From Paenibacillus sp. E222 (GTDB taxonomy: Bacteria; Bacillota; Bacilli; Paenibacillales; Paenibacillaceae): a stretch of DNA of 64,000 nucleotides. A program made the translations under genes and the position numbers. The notes under the pieces are model-generated. The model was not told the DNA's origin. It made no database searches and saw only the letters and a list, made by a program, of their open reading frames with translations. Numbering within the stretch: position 1 is the stretch's first letter; each line of letters starts with the position of its first letter. The stretch lies in NCBI RefSeq assembly GCF_013401555.1, contig NZ_CP058552.1, forward strand, positions 5,270,001-5,334,000, written 5' to 3'. Shown here in pieces: positions 9,172-17,778 of the stretch.

Positions 9172-10287
9172 ATGGTGAGAACCTTCAAGCCAATGTACAA
9201 GAAAATCGAAACATATATCATTGACCAGATTCGAAGCGGAAATTGGAAACCGGGCAGCCGAATTCCTTCCGAAAATGAACTGGCTGAACAATTCAGTGTG
9301 AGCCGTATCACGGTGAAAAATGCCCTCACTGCTCTGGTCGATAAAGAAGTGGTCTACCGACTTCAAGGCAAAGGCACCTTTGTTAACGATCACAGCCCCG
9401 AGGAGATTCATAACATCACTTCAGCAGTGAAAGAGCAGCTCACAGCACCAACAATCGGGTTCCTTCTCCCCCGTCTCGACAATCGGTTTACCGCCAATCT
9501 GCTGAGTGGAATTGAAGACATCCTTTCAGAGAATGGCTATCAATTGTTATTTGCCAAAACCAATGATTCACAAGAGACGGAGATTCTCAAAATCCAGGAA
9601 ATGAAACAGGCAGGCGTCCGAGGACTAATTATCTATCCCGTTGAGGGTGAGCACTATAACAATGAGATTCTTGCGCTTACGCTAAATCGCTTTCCGCTTG
9701 TCCTTCTGGACCGTAATCTAAAAGGGGTTGAGACCAACTCCATCAGCTCGGACAACCATGAGGCAGCTATTCAGGCGGTTAAGCATCTTCATGAGCTTGG
9801 GCACAGGCGAATTGGCTTTATTTCCACTCTTGCTGAGGGGACATCAAGTATTGAGGACAGATTGCATGGGTATGAGAAAGCCTTGGAGGACCGTCATATT
9901 CTGATTGATCGCAGTATACAGATGACACGTCTGGCCATGAGTGACAGCGATGAAGAGGTTATCATGATGATTCAGAAGTTCTTACAGGCAAATTCGCAAA
10001 TGACGGCCCTTCTATCCTCCAATTTCAGCCCTCATGTTATTCAAGCGGCGATGCAGATGGGAATCTCTGTACCTGAAGATTTATCTGTCGTGTTCTTCGA
10101 TGATGTCGAATTTCCTGAGTTTTGTATCATTCCTCCCACGGCTGTTGTCCAGCAGGAACTTGAACTCGGACGAGAAGCGGGCAGAGTCATTCTGAAACAA
10201 GTGGAGAATCCAAGCAGTGAGTATCTTCAGGTTAAGTTACCAACGATGCTTATTCCCAGACAGTCAACAGCAAAGGCGAAATCATAG
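9172..10287 (+). CDS. GntR-LacI hybrid transcriptional regulator
   Basis: A 371-residue regulator with a GntR-type winged helix at the N-terminus (about residues 5-75, containing PGSRIPSENELAEQFSVSRITVK) joined to a LacI/periplasmic-binding-protein-like sugar sensor (about 90-365, with PTIGFLLPRL, HLHELGHRRIGFIS and FFDDVEFPEF). This is the AraR-like architecture: the protein represses until a sugar binds. The first ATG (9167) runs into TGA, so the second ATG at 9172, behind TGGAGA, is the start. It is transcribed away from the transporter-GH38 operon, its probable target. The inducing sugar is unknown. Confidence 0.92.
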   Translation: MVRTFKPMYKKIETYIIDQIRSGNWKPGSRIPSENELAEQFSVSRITVKNALTALVDKEVVYRLQGKGTFVNDHSPEEIHNITSAVKEQLTAPTIGFLLPRLDNRFTANLLSGIEDILSENGYQLLFAKTNDSQETEILKIQEMKQAGVRGLIIYPVEGEHYNNEILALTLNRFPLVLLDRNLKGVETNSISSDNHEAAIQAVKHLHELGHRRIGFISTLAEGTSSIEDRLHGYEKALEDRHILIDRSIQMTRLAMSDSDEEVIMMIQKFLQANSQMTALLSSNFSPHVIQAAMQMGISVPEDLSVVFFDDVEFPEFCIIPPTAVVQQELELGREAGRVILKQVENPSSEYLQVKLPTMLIPRQSTAKAKS

Positions 10288-10371
10288 TTACCGTTATTTG
10301 GATTCAAAAAGGATTCCTTTACTGAAAACGTTTATAGTAATCCAATGAATGAGAGTATTACGAATTACGAA

Positions 10372-10402
10372 GAAGGACCCTTCCATTTCAGAGGGGTCCT
10401 TC
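10372..10402. terminator. Hairpin between convergent genes
   Basis: GAAGGACCC and GGGTCCTTC form a perfect 9-base-pair stem between the ends of the regulator at 10287 and the hydrolase at 10421. No clear T-run follows on either strand, so it is a weak or bidirectional terminator. A cre-like TGAAAACGTTTATA (10323-10336) lies just upstream, with one departure from the consensus, but no gene start follows it. Confidence 0.6.
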
Positions 10403-10420
10403 GAGCTGTGTGAACCATGA

Positions 10421-11335
10421 CTATTGTAAATTTGCGGAAGTAACATCCTTCCAATGTTTATTCGTTCCTATTTCAGCATGCTTTCCAACAAAGGCCGTTT
10501 TTGCTTCCGAATCATTCATTAATTGATATCTCATCCAAGCTGTCAAATAACCTCTATGTTGTCCTCCATCCTGCTCTATCGCTGTATGTGCTGCGCCTTT
10601 AGCCATGGCCATTAAGACCGGAAGAGCCGGATTGGTATTCTCCAATGCCAGTTTGTTGGAGTCTGACGGGGAAATGATAAAATCTCGGGTTCCCCCTATA
10701 ACAAAAAATGGTACCTTCAGCGCTGATGTATCATACACATCCTCTGGATCACAATATTTCAGATCAGGCAGAGCAATCGATACAACCGTTTTGATGAGAT
10801 CCCCGTTCTCAAAATTCGTATGAGCGTTAATTACACCCGTTGATCCCTGCGAATGCCCTGCCGCACCGACCCGATCTTTTTGAATCCTGTGATAGAACGG
10901 GCTGACTCTCGCTTCATTTTCATTAAGCATATATTCTATCGCAGCCATAATTTCTTTTCCTGTACCTGTGGTTTGGCTGTATGTATCGATGACAATAAAT
11001 CCCCAACTGGCCAGGTGTCTTAACAACTGATCATAATTGTCAGGTAATGCCCCCGTTCCGTTGCCCCAAGCGATGAGCGGGTGCAAGACATCGGTTGATT
11101 GAGGAGAATAAACCCTGTAAAGCTTCTCGCCTTGTTTGTCCTTGATCTCCAGCGTATCTACCTCGTACGTGCCGGGCAGAGCATATTTTTCTTCAACACT
11201 TCCGGCTTCAAAAGTAGCCGATACCGAATTTACGAGGAAGAAGGATAGTACGCAAAATGCAGCGATCAAAATACCGACAACACCCGTTATCCATAGAAAC
11301 CACTTGCTCCGAATTACTCTTTTCACTTGCGGCAT
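10421..11335 (-). CDS. Membrane-anchored alpha/beta hydrolase
   Basis: A 304-residue alpha/beta-hydrolase-fold protein. The ATG at 11335, behind GAGGAG, is preferred over a longer frame to 11383. Residues about 8-36 form one hydrophobic N-terminal segment (WFLWITGVVGILIAAF), so the enzyme is probably anchored with its catalytic domain outside. The nucleophile elbow is GHSQGST. An Asp in GGTRDFI and a His in GAAHTA complete a likely triad. The fold resembles cutinase/PETase-like and chlorophyllase-like esterases. The natural ester is unknown. It stands alone and is convergent with the regulator at 9172-10287. Confidence 0.85.
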   Translation of the reverse strand: MPQVKRVIRSKWFLWITGVVGILIAAFCVLSFFLVNSVSATFEAGSVEEKYALPGTYEVDTLEIKDKQGEKLYRVYSPQSTDVLHPLIAWGNGTGALPDNYDQLLRHLASWGFIVIDTYSQTTGTGKEIMAAIEYMLNENEARVSPFYHRIQKDRVGAAGHSQGSTGVINAHTNFENGDLIKTVVSIALPDLKYCDPEDVYDTSALKVPFFVIGGTRDFIISPSDSNKLALENTNPALPVLMAMAKGAAHTAIEQDGGQHRGYLTAWMRYQLMNDSEAKTAFVGKHAEIGTNKHWKDVTSANLQ

Positions 11336-11531
11336 ACAATCTCCTCTCACATTAAAGCGATATTTGTACGTAAAACATACCACAGGTATAGCGCTTTTTG
11401 TTTAGAGATATTTTTGTTACATCAACCTTTTCGCATTTCATAATAGAACACCCACGAAAAAATGAACATGCCTTAACGAAGGCTTCGCTATGATGTTTCT
11501 TAGTTAATGGTCAATAATCCAAATGTATGAC

Positions 11532-11591
11532 TTGCAATATTAGGAAATCGTGCTAATATAAATTTAAACACTGTTTAAAACATTGTTTAAA
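11532..11591 (+). promoter_or_regulatory. Promoter and probable TetR operator
   Basis: A promoter with TTGCAA (11532-11537) and extended TGC-TAATAT (-10 at 11554-11559) has a 16-base spacer. Immediately downstream is the palindrome TTTAAACACTGTTTAAA (11563-11579), then a further GTTTAAA half at 11585-11591. This position suits autorepression by the TetR protein that starts at 11615. Confidence 0.7.
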
Positions 11592-11614
11592 TGACTTTAT
11601 TGGAGGTTTTACAT

Positions 11615-12196
11615 ATGGAACCAGACAAGAAAAGTGAAACAAAAGAAAAGATTATGCAAGCCACACTGGAGTTCACCAAACAAAGCGGATTTGAAGGCAT
11701 CACCATTCGGAAAATTGCCGAAGCCTCTGGCACAAATGTATCCCTAGTTAATTATTACTTCGGCTCCAAAGAAAATCTGATCAGTGAATCTATTAAAATG
11801 ATTCTGAGCAGCTTTCAGCATACCTTTGCTATACTCGATGAATTATCCATCCCCGCCCGAGATCGATTAAAGCAATTCTTAATGGATTATTTACAAGTCA
11901 TCCGTGAATATCCCGAATTATTATCCAGAATTATTCTTATGGGTTCAGCAGATTTCTCATCTCAACAGGAATACGGTTCATTTTTAAATCTATTGGGGTT
12001 CCCCAAAGTTCAAAATACATTAAAAGAGATCACTGGAGAACAACAACCGGAAAGACTGACCACAATGATGACACAAATTTTTGGGGCGCTTTTTCTCCCC
12101 GCACTTATGAGCCCTATTCTGGAAAAAGGTGCTTCTGTGAAGATTGCTCCTATAGATGCACAAATAGACTTGCTCTTTGAAAAATACTTTCATTAA
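11615..12196 (+). CDS. TetR-family transcriptional regulator
   Basis: A 193-residue TetR-type repressor. The N-terminal helix-turn-helix (about residues 8-55) contains TREK-like KEKIMQATLEFTKQSGFEGITIRKIAEASGTN then VNYYFGSKENLI, which is typical. The C-terminal ligand domain is diverged. The ATG at 11615 lies 8 bases after GGAGG; an earlier ATG at 11591 overlaps the operator half-site. The gene is followed after 24 bases by an HXXEE-domain membrane protein, so the two form a small operon probably controlled by the palindromes at 11563-11591. Confidence 0.92.
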   Translation: MEPDKKSETKEKIMQATLEFTKQSGFEGITIRKIAEASGTNVSLVNYYFGSKENLISESIKMILSSFQHTFAILDELSIPARDRLKQFLMDYLQVIREYPELLSRIILMGSADFSSQQEYGSFLNLLGFPKVQNTLKEITGEQQPERLTTMMTQIFGALFLPALMSPILEKGASVKIAPIDAQIDLLFEKYFH

Positions 12197-12220
12197 AAAA
12201 TAATGATGGAGGTGATTCAG

Positions 12221-12847
12221 TTGAACATGTTAAGAAAACATTGGCAGGACTTGGGATTGATCATTGCATTCCTTGTATGTATTTATCTCATCTTGGATTG
12301 GGGAACACTTCCGCGTATTAACAGCATTTTGTGGTTAAGCTTTATTGCCATACTCCTGCACCAATTTGAAGAATATCGATGGCCGGGTTACTTTGCAGGC
12401 TTGTTTAATAAAGTTTTGTTCCAAAGTAAGACACCTGAAAGATATCCGTTAAATCAGCAGTCAGCCATGATTATTAATCTGATTATCGCCTATGTGTTTT
12501 ATTTACCGCCCGTATTCTTCTCTTCCGTTGTATGGTTGGGTTTGGCCCCTATATTAATGGGATTTTTTCAGATTATCTGGCATGGCATCTTCGCCAATAT
12601 AAAGGCAAAAAGTATATATAATCCCGGATTATTTTCAGCGATATTTCTGCATTTGCCAATTGGAATCTGGTACATTAAAAGTGCCTATGAACAGAATATG
12701 TTAACACCAGTAAATTGGATGTGGAGCACCATTTATTTTGTTGTAGCTGTCTATGTTTTAATTGTTAAAGGCAATATGTGGCTGAGAAACAAAAACTCTG
12801 TTCATCCTTTTTCACAGAAACAATTAGGATCTTATACTGAAAAATAA
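12221..12847 (+). CDS. HXXEE-domain integral membrane protein
   Basis: This 208-residue protein of unknown function has about five or six hydrophobic segments. Early in the chain is HQFEEYRWPG, matching the H-x-x-E-E motif that names the HXXEE family. Acidic and histidine residues at the membrane face suggest metal binding or hydrolase chemistry, but no reaction is known to me. A TTG at 12221 lies 8 bases after GGAGG; ATGs at 12203 and 12227 are alternatives, the first overlapping the ribosome site. It shares an operon with the TetR gene and ends at a strong terminator, so it is probably the TetR-controlled effector. Confidence 0.8.
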   Translation: MNMLRKHWQDLGLIIAFLVCIYLILDWGTLPRINSILWLSFIAILLHQFEEYRWPGYFAGLFNKVLFQSKTPERYPLNQQSAMIINLIIAYVFYLPPVFFSSVVWLGLAPILMGFFQIIWHGIFANIKAKSIYNPGLFSAIFLHLPIGIWYIKSAYEQNMLTPVNWMWSTIYFVVAVYVLIVKGNMWLRNKNSVHPFSQKQLGSYTEK

Positions 12848-12870
12848 ATCTATGACTTCAAATATAAATA

Positions 12871-12902
12871 AACGCATTGAGTCCATGGACTCGATGCGTT
12901 TT
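12871..12902 (+). terminator. Rho-independent terminator of the TetR-HXXEE operon
   Basis: AACGCATTGAGTCC and GGACTCGATGCGTT form a stem with a short palindromic apex and a T-rich tail, 24 bases after the stop. Confidence 0.85.
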
Positions 12903-12999
12903 ACATTTCTCTTTTGAAATGATTAAGTTTCTAAATCTTGAACTTTATTATAAAACATTTTTTACACAGGATGCTGTTCACGAAGGGCATTTCCAACAC

Positions 13000-13026
13000 A
13001 AAAAAAGCCGCCATTTCAGGCGACTT
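13000..13026 (-). terminator. GCCGCC-family terminator (copy 1)
   Basis: On the minus strand AGTCGCC and GGCGGCT pair around a 6-base loop and are followed by seven T. It closes the SDR gene at 13051. Longer arms CTGTTCACGA and TCGTGAACAG (about 12973-12982 and 13029-13038) flank it. The same stem recurs at 17196, 29311 and 55318. Confidence 0.85.
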
Positions 13027-13050
13027 TCCTCGTGAACAGAAAAAAAGATC

Positions 13051-14031
13051 TTAAGAGATTGGTAAATCTGTTTGAGTCAACTGGGCGGAAACCTCCCATA
13101 GACGACGGGCTTGCTCAGGATCGATAGCATAGTCCTTGACTCCAAAGAAGGCTCCATCCGCAGGAGCTGGCTCACTGATGTCACAATCCTCGCAATACAC
13201 GCCACCTTTTCCCTCGAGTTGCGGAGATGTTGCTGCCCATACTTGCGTTGCTGCCCCTTGCTCAGGCGTTTTAAAGTTTGGATTAGCGACTTGACCAGAC
13301 TCATCAATCCAGCCCAATGCGATCATTTCCTCTTTCGGCATATGTCGTTGCAGCGGCGTCAGAATTCCACCCGGATGTACAGAGAACGCACGCACTCCCT
13401 GATCTGCACCACGTCTATCCAGTTCAACGCTAAACAGAATGGTTGCTGTTTTGGACTGTCCGTAAGCAGGAAACTTTTCATAGCCGTTCTCAAATTGCAT
13501 ATCGTCCCAGCGAATTGGTGAGAAATGATGTCCTGTTGATGCAACAGATACAACCCGTGCTCCTTCCTGACTTACGAGTGCCGGCCATAATAAGTTAGTT
13601 AGTGTGAAATGTCCAAGATGGTTCGTAGCAAATTGTGCTTCCCAGCCCGGCCCTACGCGAGTCTCTGGACAAGCCATAATCCCCGCATTAAGGATCAACA
13701 TGTCGATACTCTGGTTGCTTGCCAGAAAACGATCGGCAAAAGCACGGACACTGGTGAGATCTGCGAGGTCCATTTCATCGATCTCTACACCAGCTAGTCC
13801 TGCAAGAGCCTCTTTGGCGATGGCTGGCCGACGTGCGGTTACAACAACCTTGGCTCCAGCACGAACGAGTGCACGTGTAGTCTCCAGACCCAATCCGGAA
13901 TATCCACCCGTGACGATGGCAAGTTTTCCGGATAGATCCGTGTTACTCAATACTTCCTCAGCTGTTGTGCGATGGTTGAATCCGGAACCGATTTTATGTT
14001 GTAAGGTTTTTGACTTGTTATCCTGGTTCAT
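13051..14031 (-). CDS. Short-chain dehydrogenase/reductase
   Basis: A 326-residue classical SDR oxidoreductase, probably NAD(P)-dependent. It has TGGYSGLGLE for cofactor binding, NAGIM in the middle, a Ser in VASTGHH and the catalytic Y-x-x-x-K in YGQSK. The length and N-terminal extension resemble the retinol-dehydrogenase/WW-oxidoreductase-like SDR group seen widely in soil bacteria. ATG at 14031 follows AAGGAG with 9 bases; a TTG at 14034 is the alternative. It appears monocistronic, bounded by terminators at 14143 and 13000. Substrate unknown. Confidence 0.9.
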   Translation of the reverse strand: MNQDNKSKTLQHKIGSGFNHRTTAEEVLSNTDLSGKLAIVTGGYSGLGLETTRALVRAGAKVVVTARRPAIAKEALAGLAGVEIDEMDLADLTSVRAFADRFLASNQSIDMLILNAGIMACPETRVGPGWEAQFATNHLGHFTLTNLLWPALVSQEGARVVSVASTGHHFSPIRWDDMQFENGYEKFPAYGQSKTATILFSVELDRRGADQGVRAFSVHPGGILTPLQRHMPKEEMIALGWIDESGQVANPNFKTPEQGAATQVWAATSPQLEGKGGVYCEDCDISEPAPADGAFFGVKDYAIDPEQARRLWEVSAQLTQTDLPIS

Positions 14032-14142
14032 CAAAATAATCTCCTTCCAGATCTGTCTTCTTCAAGTTTACAACTTAAAGTGTACTCTAAGTCAAATATG
14101 AACGAATTCCTCTACCTCAATGCTCCAAGACTTTACGAATAC

Positions 14143-14170
14143 AAAAAAAGCCCGATTTATCACCGAGCCT
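14143..14170 (-). terminator. Terminator after the ECF fusion gene
   Basis: On the minus strand GGCTCGG and a CGGGC arm pair around GTGATAAAT-type loop sequence, followed by seven T. It lies 40 bases past the stop at 14211. Confidence 0.7.
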
Positions 14171-14192
14171 ATAAACAAAAGTATAAGGTTGT

Positions 14193-14225
14193 ATTTCTAT
14201 TATATTTCTATTATATTTCTATATA
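14193..14225. repeat. Short tandem repeat across a stop codon
   Basis: The 11-base unit TTTCTATTATA occurs about 2.6 times. It covers the stop codon and last codons of the ECF fusion gene, so slippage could alter the C-terminus. Confidence 0.7.
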
Positions 14226-15434
14226 CTTCACCCATTGCTCATACAGTTCAGTCTCACTACATTGAAAGATCCCTTCAAAATCTTGAGGATTACGAATCAG
14301 TTTGTTTAATGCCTCTATCCCGTATCGCTCAACCACAAATTCCACCATCATATAAGAGAACTGAAAACCTTTCATCGTTTCAAAATCCCACGTATCGTTA
14401 TTTAATTCATCAAAAGATGGAATCGACTGGTTACGAATATTATCTTCCGTTGATCCTTTAATGAAATCTTGGGACATCTGTTTAGCTTCATATCCCCCAA
14501 TGCCCTGTCTGATCCATTTCGGAGCTGCAGGATTAATATCGCTGATTAGCCACATGGAGAACAAGTGGACTGTGCCTTTCAGAATGGATTGATACGTATG
14601 CTCCGGTCCCGGCTCCAATGGAGAGACAATTTTCAGAGTACGCCCTTCATATGTGCCCATAAACCAATTCGGAGCATCTGTTTCGCCGACAGCTTGATGG
14701 AACGTTGGCAGATCAGGATAAATTTCAATAACTACCTTTTGTGATGGATGATGTTTATATTTGGTCGACACTCGTTCAACACTATTGTTGAGCTCATCGA
14801 ACAAATCTTGATGCACTTTCTTCGTACGATCATTCGTATCTTGGTTTTCACCTTTATTTACAATGGAAATCAGGTCTTGAATAGACATGATGGCAATATC
14901 CCCCCACTCTTTTAGTTCTTTTCTTAATTTCTCCAAAGCCCGGTACAATCTGTTCTTTACTGCACTTTCCCGTCGTCCAACAATCTTGGATATTTCGGGC
15001 AAGGTGCAGTCAACGAAAAAGCGTAATGCAATAATTTCCTGATCAATCTCATCCAGCTTTTGTAACGCAGAGCCAATATCAATGCGAATATCAACATGTT
15101 TCGTAAATTCAAGAGAGATCGATTGCGATTCATAATCTGTAAAATCATAAGGAGATTCTTTTTGTCGCGATAACCTGCGATATTCGTTCTTCACCGTGTT
15201 CTGAGCAATCTTAAAGATCCAGGTGAATAGATTAGAGCTTCCTTTAAAACTGTGAATATTTTCGACCGCTTTCAAAAACACCTGTTGGGTCAAATCATCT
15301 GCAACCAATGGATTCAATTTCAGTGAGAAGTATTTGCTGATTCTCTGACGATATTGCTCATACGTGTTCTCAAAGATGGCGATGCTTTCCTGTTCATCCG
15401 GATAAACAGGTTTCGTGTCATGAGCTCCTGACAT
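14211..15434 (-). CDS. ECF sigma factor fused to a degenerate peptidase-MA-like domain
   Basis: This 407-residue protein joins an ECF sigma factor to a C-terminal domain. Region 2 spans about residues 20-90 (DDLTQQVFLKAVENIHSF, TWIFKIAQNTV). Region 4 spans about 115-175 (IIALRFFVDCTLPEISKIVG then SAVKNRLYRALEKLR). Residues about 205-407 resemble a gluzincin of the peptidase-MA type, with YPDLPTFHQAVG, a W-x-x-G-T-Y strand and an IVSPLEPGP strand. The expected HExxH reads K286-G-T-V-H290, and the expected downstream E-G-x-A-x-Y reads QGIGGYE, so zinc chemistry is probably lost and the domain is more likely a sensor. GAGGAGG precedes the ATG. No anti-sigma gene is adjacent. A secreted propeller gene lies just upstream on the same strand. 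Confidence 0.88.
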   Translation of the reverse strand: MSGAHDTKPVYPDEQESIAIFENTYEQYRQRISKYFSLKLNPLVADDLTQQVFLKAVENIHSFKGSSNLFTWIFKIAQNTVKNEYRRLSRQKESPYDFTDYESQSISLEFTKHVDIRIDIGSALQKLDEIDQEIIALRFFVDCTLPEISKIVGRRESAVKNRLYRALEKLRKELKEWGDIAIMSIQDLISIVNKGENQDTNDRTKKVHQDLFDELNNSVERVSTKYKHHPSQKVVIEIYPDLPTFHQAVGETDAPNWFMGTYEGRTLKIVSPLEPGPEHTYQSILKGTVHLFSMWLISDINPAAPKWIRQGIGGYEAKQMSQDFIKGSTEDNIRNQSIPSFDELNNDTWDFETMKGFQFSYMMVEFVVERYGIEALNKLIRNPQDFEGIFQCSETELYEQWVKYIEI

Positions 15435-15561
15435 GGTGGGGAACCTCCTCTTGATTTACATTTAATTAGACACCGGAGGAAGCAAAAAAGCCACGCATGA
15501 GAAAAAATTATTTTTGGCTATTTCACCTCTTTAGTATGAATTCTGTTTTTTTGAGATAAAA

Positions 15562-15603
15562 AATAAACAAAGGCAGCCGATCGCAGACCCGCTACCTTTG
15601 TTC
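15562..15603 (-). terminator. Terminator after the propeller gene
   Basis: On the minus strand AACAAAGGTAGC pairs with GCTGCCTTTGTT (one G-T pair) and a T-rich run follows. It separates the propeller gene from the ECF gene. Confidence 0.8.
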
Positions 15604-15636
15604 TTTTCTTTTATGAAAACACAACTCAGCCTTTGC

Positions 15637-17043
15637 TTATCTCAGCGATGCGGGCAGCTTTACACCGAGGAGTTTACCCTCCGCCTGTATTATGATCATA
15701 CCATCTGTCTTCAGCGTCGCTTCGTGCAAATCTGCCCCGGTGGTTACCCGAAAGACGGGTGTAGCAGTCAACATATTAATCCCGAACATTGTTCCGTTAC
15801 GCTGCGTCCGGTACATTCCTTTGCCGTACACGCTAATTTGAGCAACAGGGGCGTCGCCATACCACTTGATTTCCTGTCCATTCACCAGCTTGATACCCGC
15901 TAGTTCTCCCGTTGTTTCATTTTTGTATATCAGCCTTTCCTGCACGATACCAAGCGACAGCCCGTTTTCTTTATAAAAAGGGCGCGGATAAGTCCGAAGA
16001 GGATCCGCATTAGCTGTATATTTGTCAAAGTTGTATTCCGCCACCCGATCTCCTTGTTCAATGTATACCTTTCCATTGCTTGCAAATACACTCCCATACC
16101 CATAGTCATACGGTGGATCACCATTCATTTTCCAGTTATATTCAAGGCTCCCCTTTTGTACGCCAGTCTTGAGGTTATAGGCATTCACACTCACTTTACG
16201 TTCCGGTTTTGATTGATATTCTGTCAGTTTGGAAGAATGATAATCAACCGAATACACGAGACCGTCTTTAATTTGAAGTGCTTCTCCTTGACCGAAATCG
16301 TCCCATAACTTTTTGCCTGTCTTCTTGTCATATGCATTTAGTTGAATGGACGTAAGTGCCCCCTGTACATAAAAGGTTCGAAGCACAACGCCATTAGATT
16401 CCTCCAGGTAGTCGGTACCGTTTCCTTCACCAAGCGGCTCGTCAGCCCTCCACTTCAGCTTGCCCGTCTTCATATCAAATGCAAATGTTGTACTGCCTTG
16501 GATAATATAAAGCGTATCGCCCGTTGGAACTAACATTTCTGTACGATATCGTGTATCGATCCAGGTGGATGAGCCTGATTGCCAAATTGCTTTTCCTGTC
16601 TTCGCGTTCAAAGCATAAGGCTTATGCTCCCCAGTAAGACCGTAAATGACGTTATTATGATAAACAACATAGGGTTTTAATCCTTTTCCGTATGACCATA
16701 GCCGTTTGCCTGTCTTTGCATCCAATGAGATCAGTTTGCTATCAGCGAAAGTGAATACCTTACCCTCTTCTGCTACTGCCTGATGACCAATATAAGGTTC
16801 GTTCATATTCAAATAATTGTCCACCTTTGCAGTCCAGGAAGGCTTAAGTTCTGGTACCGAAATCCCCATGTAGGAATACCAGTTGCGTACCGAAACATCA
16901 GGTGCGTCTGCATGTGCTTGAGACAGAATAACGGCGTTCCCCCCCAGAGCAAGAAGCCCCACAGCTGTAAAGCTTGCGACGATACATCGGAATAGTTGAC
17001 CTTTCAAATTCGTAAACGGTCGATTCTTTTTCGTTTTGAGCAT
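15637..17043 (-). CDS. Secreted PQQ-like beta-propeller repeat protein
   Basis: A 468-residue exported protein made of PQQ/quinoprotein-type WD-like blades. Blades show repeated YALNAKTGKAIWQ-like units (LDAKTGKRLWSY, FDMKTGKLKWRA, YDKKTGKKLWDD and others), the tryptophan-docking repeats of eight-bladed propellers. ATG at 17043 follows GGAGGG closely; a longer frame to 17142 is not supported by a ribosome site. Residues about 12-45 hold a basic start and a hydrophobic signal segment ending near SQAHADA. Such propellers serve as scaffolds rather than enzymes when quinone residues are absent, and I cannot show a cofactor site. It has its own terminator. Function unknown; cell-surface or secreted. 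Confidence 0.85.
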   Translation of the reverse strand: MLKTKKNRPFTNLKGQLFRCIVASFTAVGLLALGGNAVILSQAHADAPDVSVRNWYSYMGISVPELKPSWTAKVDNYLNMNEPYIGHQAVAEEGKVFTFADSKLISLDAKTGKRLWSYGKGLKPYVVYHNNVIYGLTGEHKPYALNAKTGKAIWQSGSSTWIDTRYRTEMLVPTGDTLYIIQGSTTFAFDMKTGKLKWRADEPLGEGNGTDYLEESNGVVLRTFYVQGALTSIQLNAYDKKTGKKLWDDFGQGEALQIKDGLVYSVDYHSSKLTEYQSKPERKVSVNAYNLKTGVQKGSLEYNWKMNGDPPYDYGYGSVFASNGKVYIEQGDRVAEYNFDKYTANADPLRTYPRPFYKENGLSLGIVQERLIYKNETTGELAGIKLVNGQEIKWYGDAPVAQISVYGKGMYRTQRNGTMFGINMLTATPVFRVTTGADLHEATLKTDGMIIIQAEGKLLGVKLPASLR

Positions 17044-17195
17044 AATACCCTCCATTGTAATAGTTTCTACATTAGTTACCTTAATAGATGTGTATTTCTT
17101 GAGAGAGCTATCGTATCTATAATCTTTATGAATATAACGCATTGAATTGCTTAAGAGTTACACTCGTGTTAAACGATTCAAATTGATTTCAAAAC

Positions 17196-17219
17196 AAAAA
17201 AGCCGCCAAATTGGCGACT
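17196..17219 (-). terminator. GCCGCC-family terminator (copy 2)
   Basis: Minus-strand AGTCGCC and GGCGGCT with a 5-base loop and six T, seven bases past the FMN-reductase stop. It ends the seven-gene operon that begins at 21785. Confidence 0.8.
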
Positions 17220-17225
17220 CCTTGT

Positions 17226-17774
17226 TCAGCAGGATGAAGCTTTTAATTGAATCTGCATAAAGATCAATTCCTCAGCCAATTTTTCCAGCCGACTCAGGGC
17301 TTCAATATCTTTAATGTTATTCTCAGCATCAAAATGATCACTATTCAGATATACATAGCTTGGGGCGACATAGGAGCGAAAAAAGCCGGCAATCGGTTTT
17401 AATTGATTTTCCACAACCAAATAATGCTGATAGGTGCCCCCGGTTGCTATGAAACCCATCACTTTATTGTAAATGCTCTGCACAGGCAGAAGGTCGAATA
17501 CATTTTTCAGTACACCTGTCAGAGAGGATTGATAAATGGGTGTGCCGATCACGTAAAAGTCGGCATCAATCATTTTTTGGACCACCGACTGGGTGTGTTC
17601 ATTATAATCCTCCAACTTGCGACCATCGCAAAATTCAATCTCTCTATAATCTCTTAAATCTATGAGTTCCACTTCAACTTCGGGATGATTATTTTTAACG
17701 AATTGGAGTACAGCATCCACACCCACTGGTGTCTTTGATCCAATCAGTGACCCGGACAATCCGATTAATTTCAC
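17226..17774 (-). CDS. NADPH-dependent FMN reductase (flavodoxin fold)
   Basis: A 182-residue flavoprotein of the NADPH-dependent FMN reductase family. LIGLSGSLIGSKTP near the N-terminus forms the FMN phosphate loop, TPIYQSSLTGVLKNVFDLLP is the conserved second flavin site, and IATGGTYQHY follows. The start is taken as GTG at 17774, 8 bases after GGAGG and 4 bases past the stop of the Rrf2 gene; the longer frame to 17834 lies inside that gene. It would reduce flavins, quinones or azo compounds in the cytosol. Being last in an operon with a drug pump, an A-type Fe-S carrier and redox-type regulators, it may serve detoxification or flavin supply (inference). Confidence 0.88.
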   Translation of the reverse strand: MKLIGLSGSLIGSKTPVGVDAVLQFVKNNHPEVEVELIDLRDYREIEFCDGRKLEDYNEHTQSVVQKMIDADFYVIGTPIYQSSLTGVLKNVFDLLPVQSIYNKVMGFIATGGTYQHYLVVENQLKPIAGFFRSYVAPSYVYLNSDHFDAENNIKDIEALSRLEKLAEELIFMQIQLKASSC

Positions 17775-17778
17775 GACA

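Noticed and set aside
10323..10336. cre site TGAAAACGTTTATA
   Set aside because: A good match to the consensus, but it lies after a gene end and before a terminator with no downstream start, so a role is doubtful.
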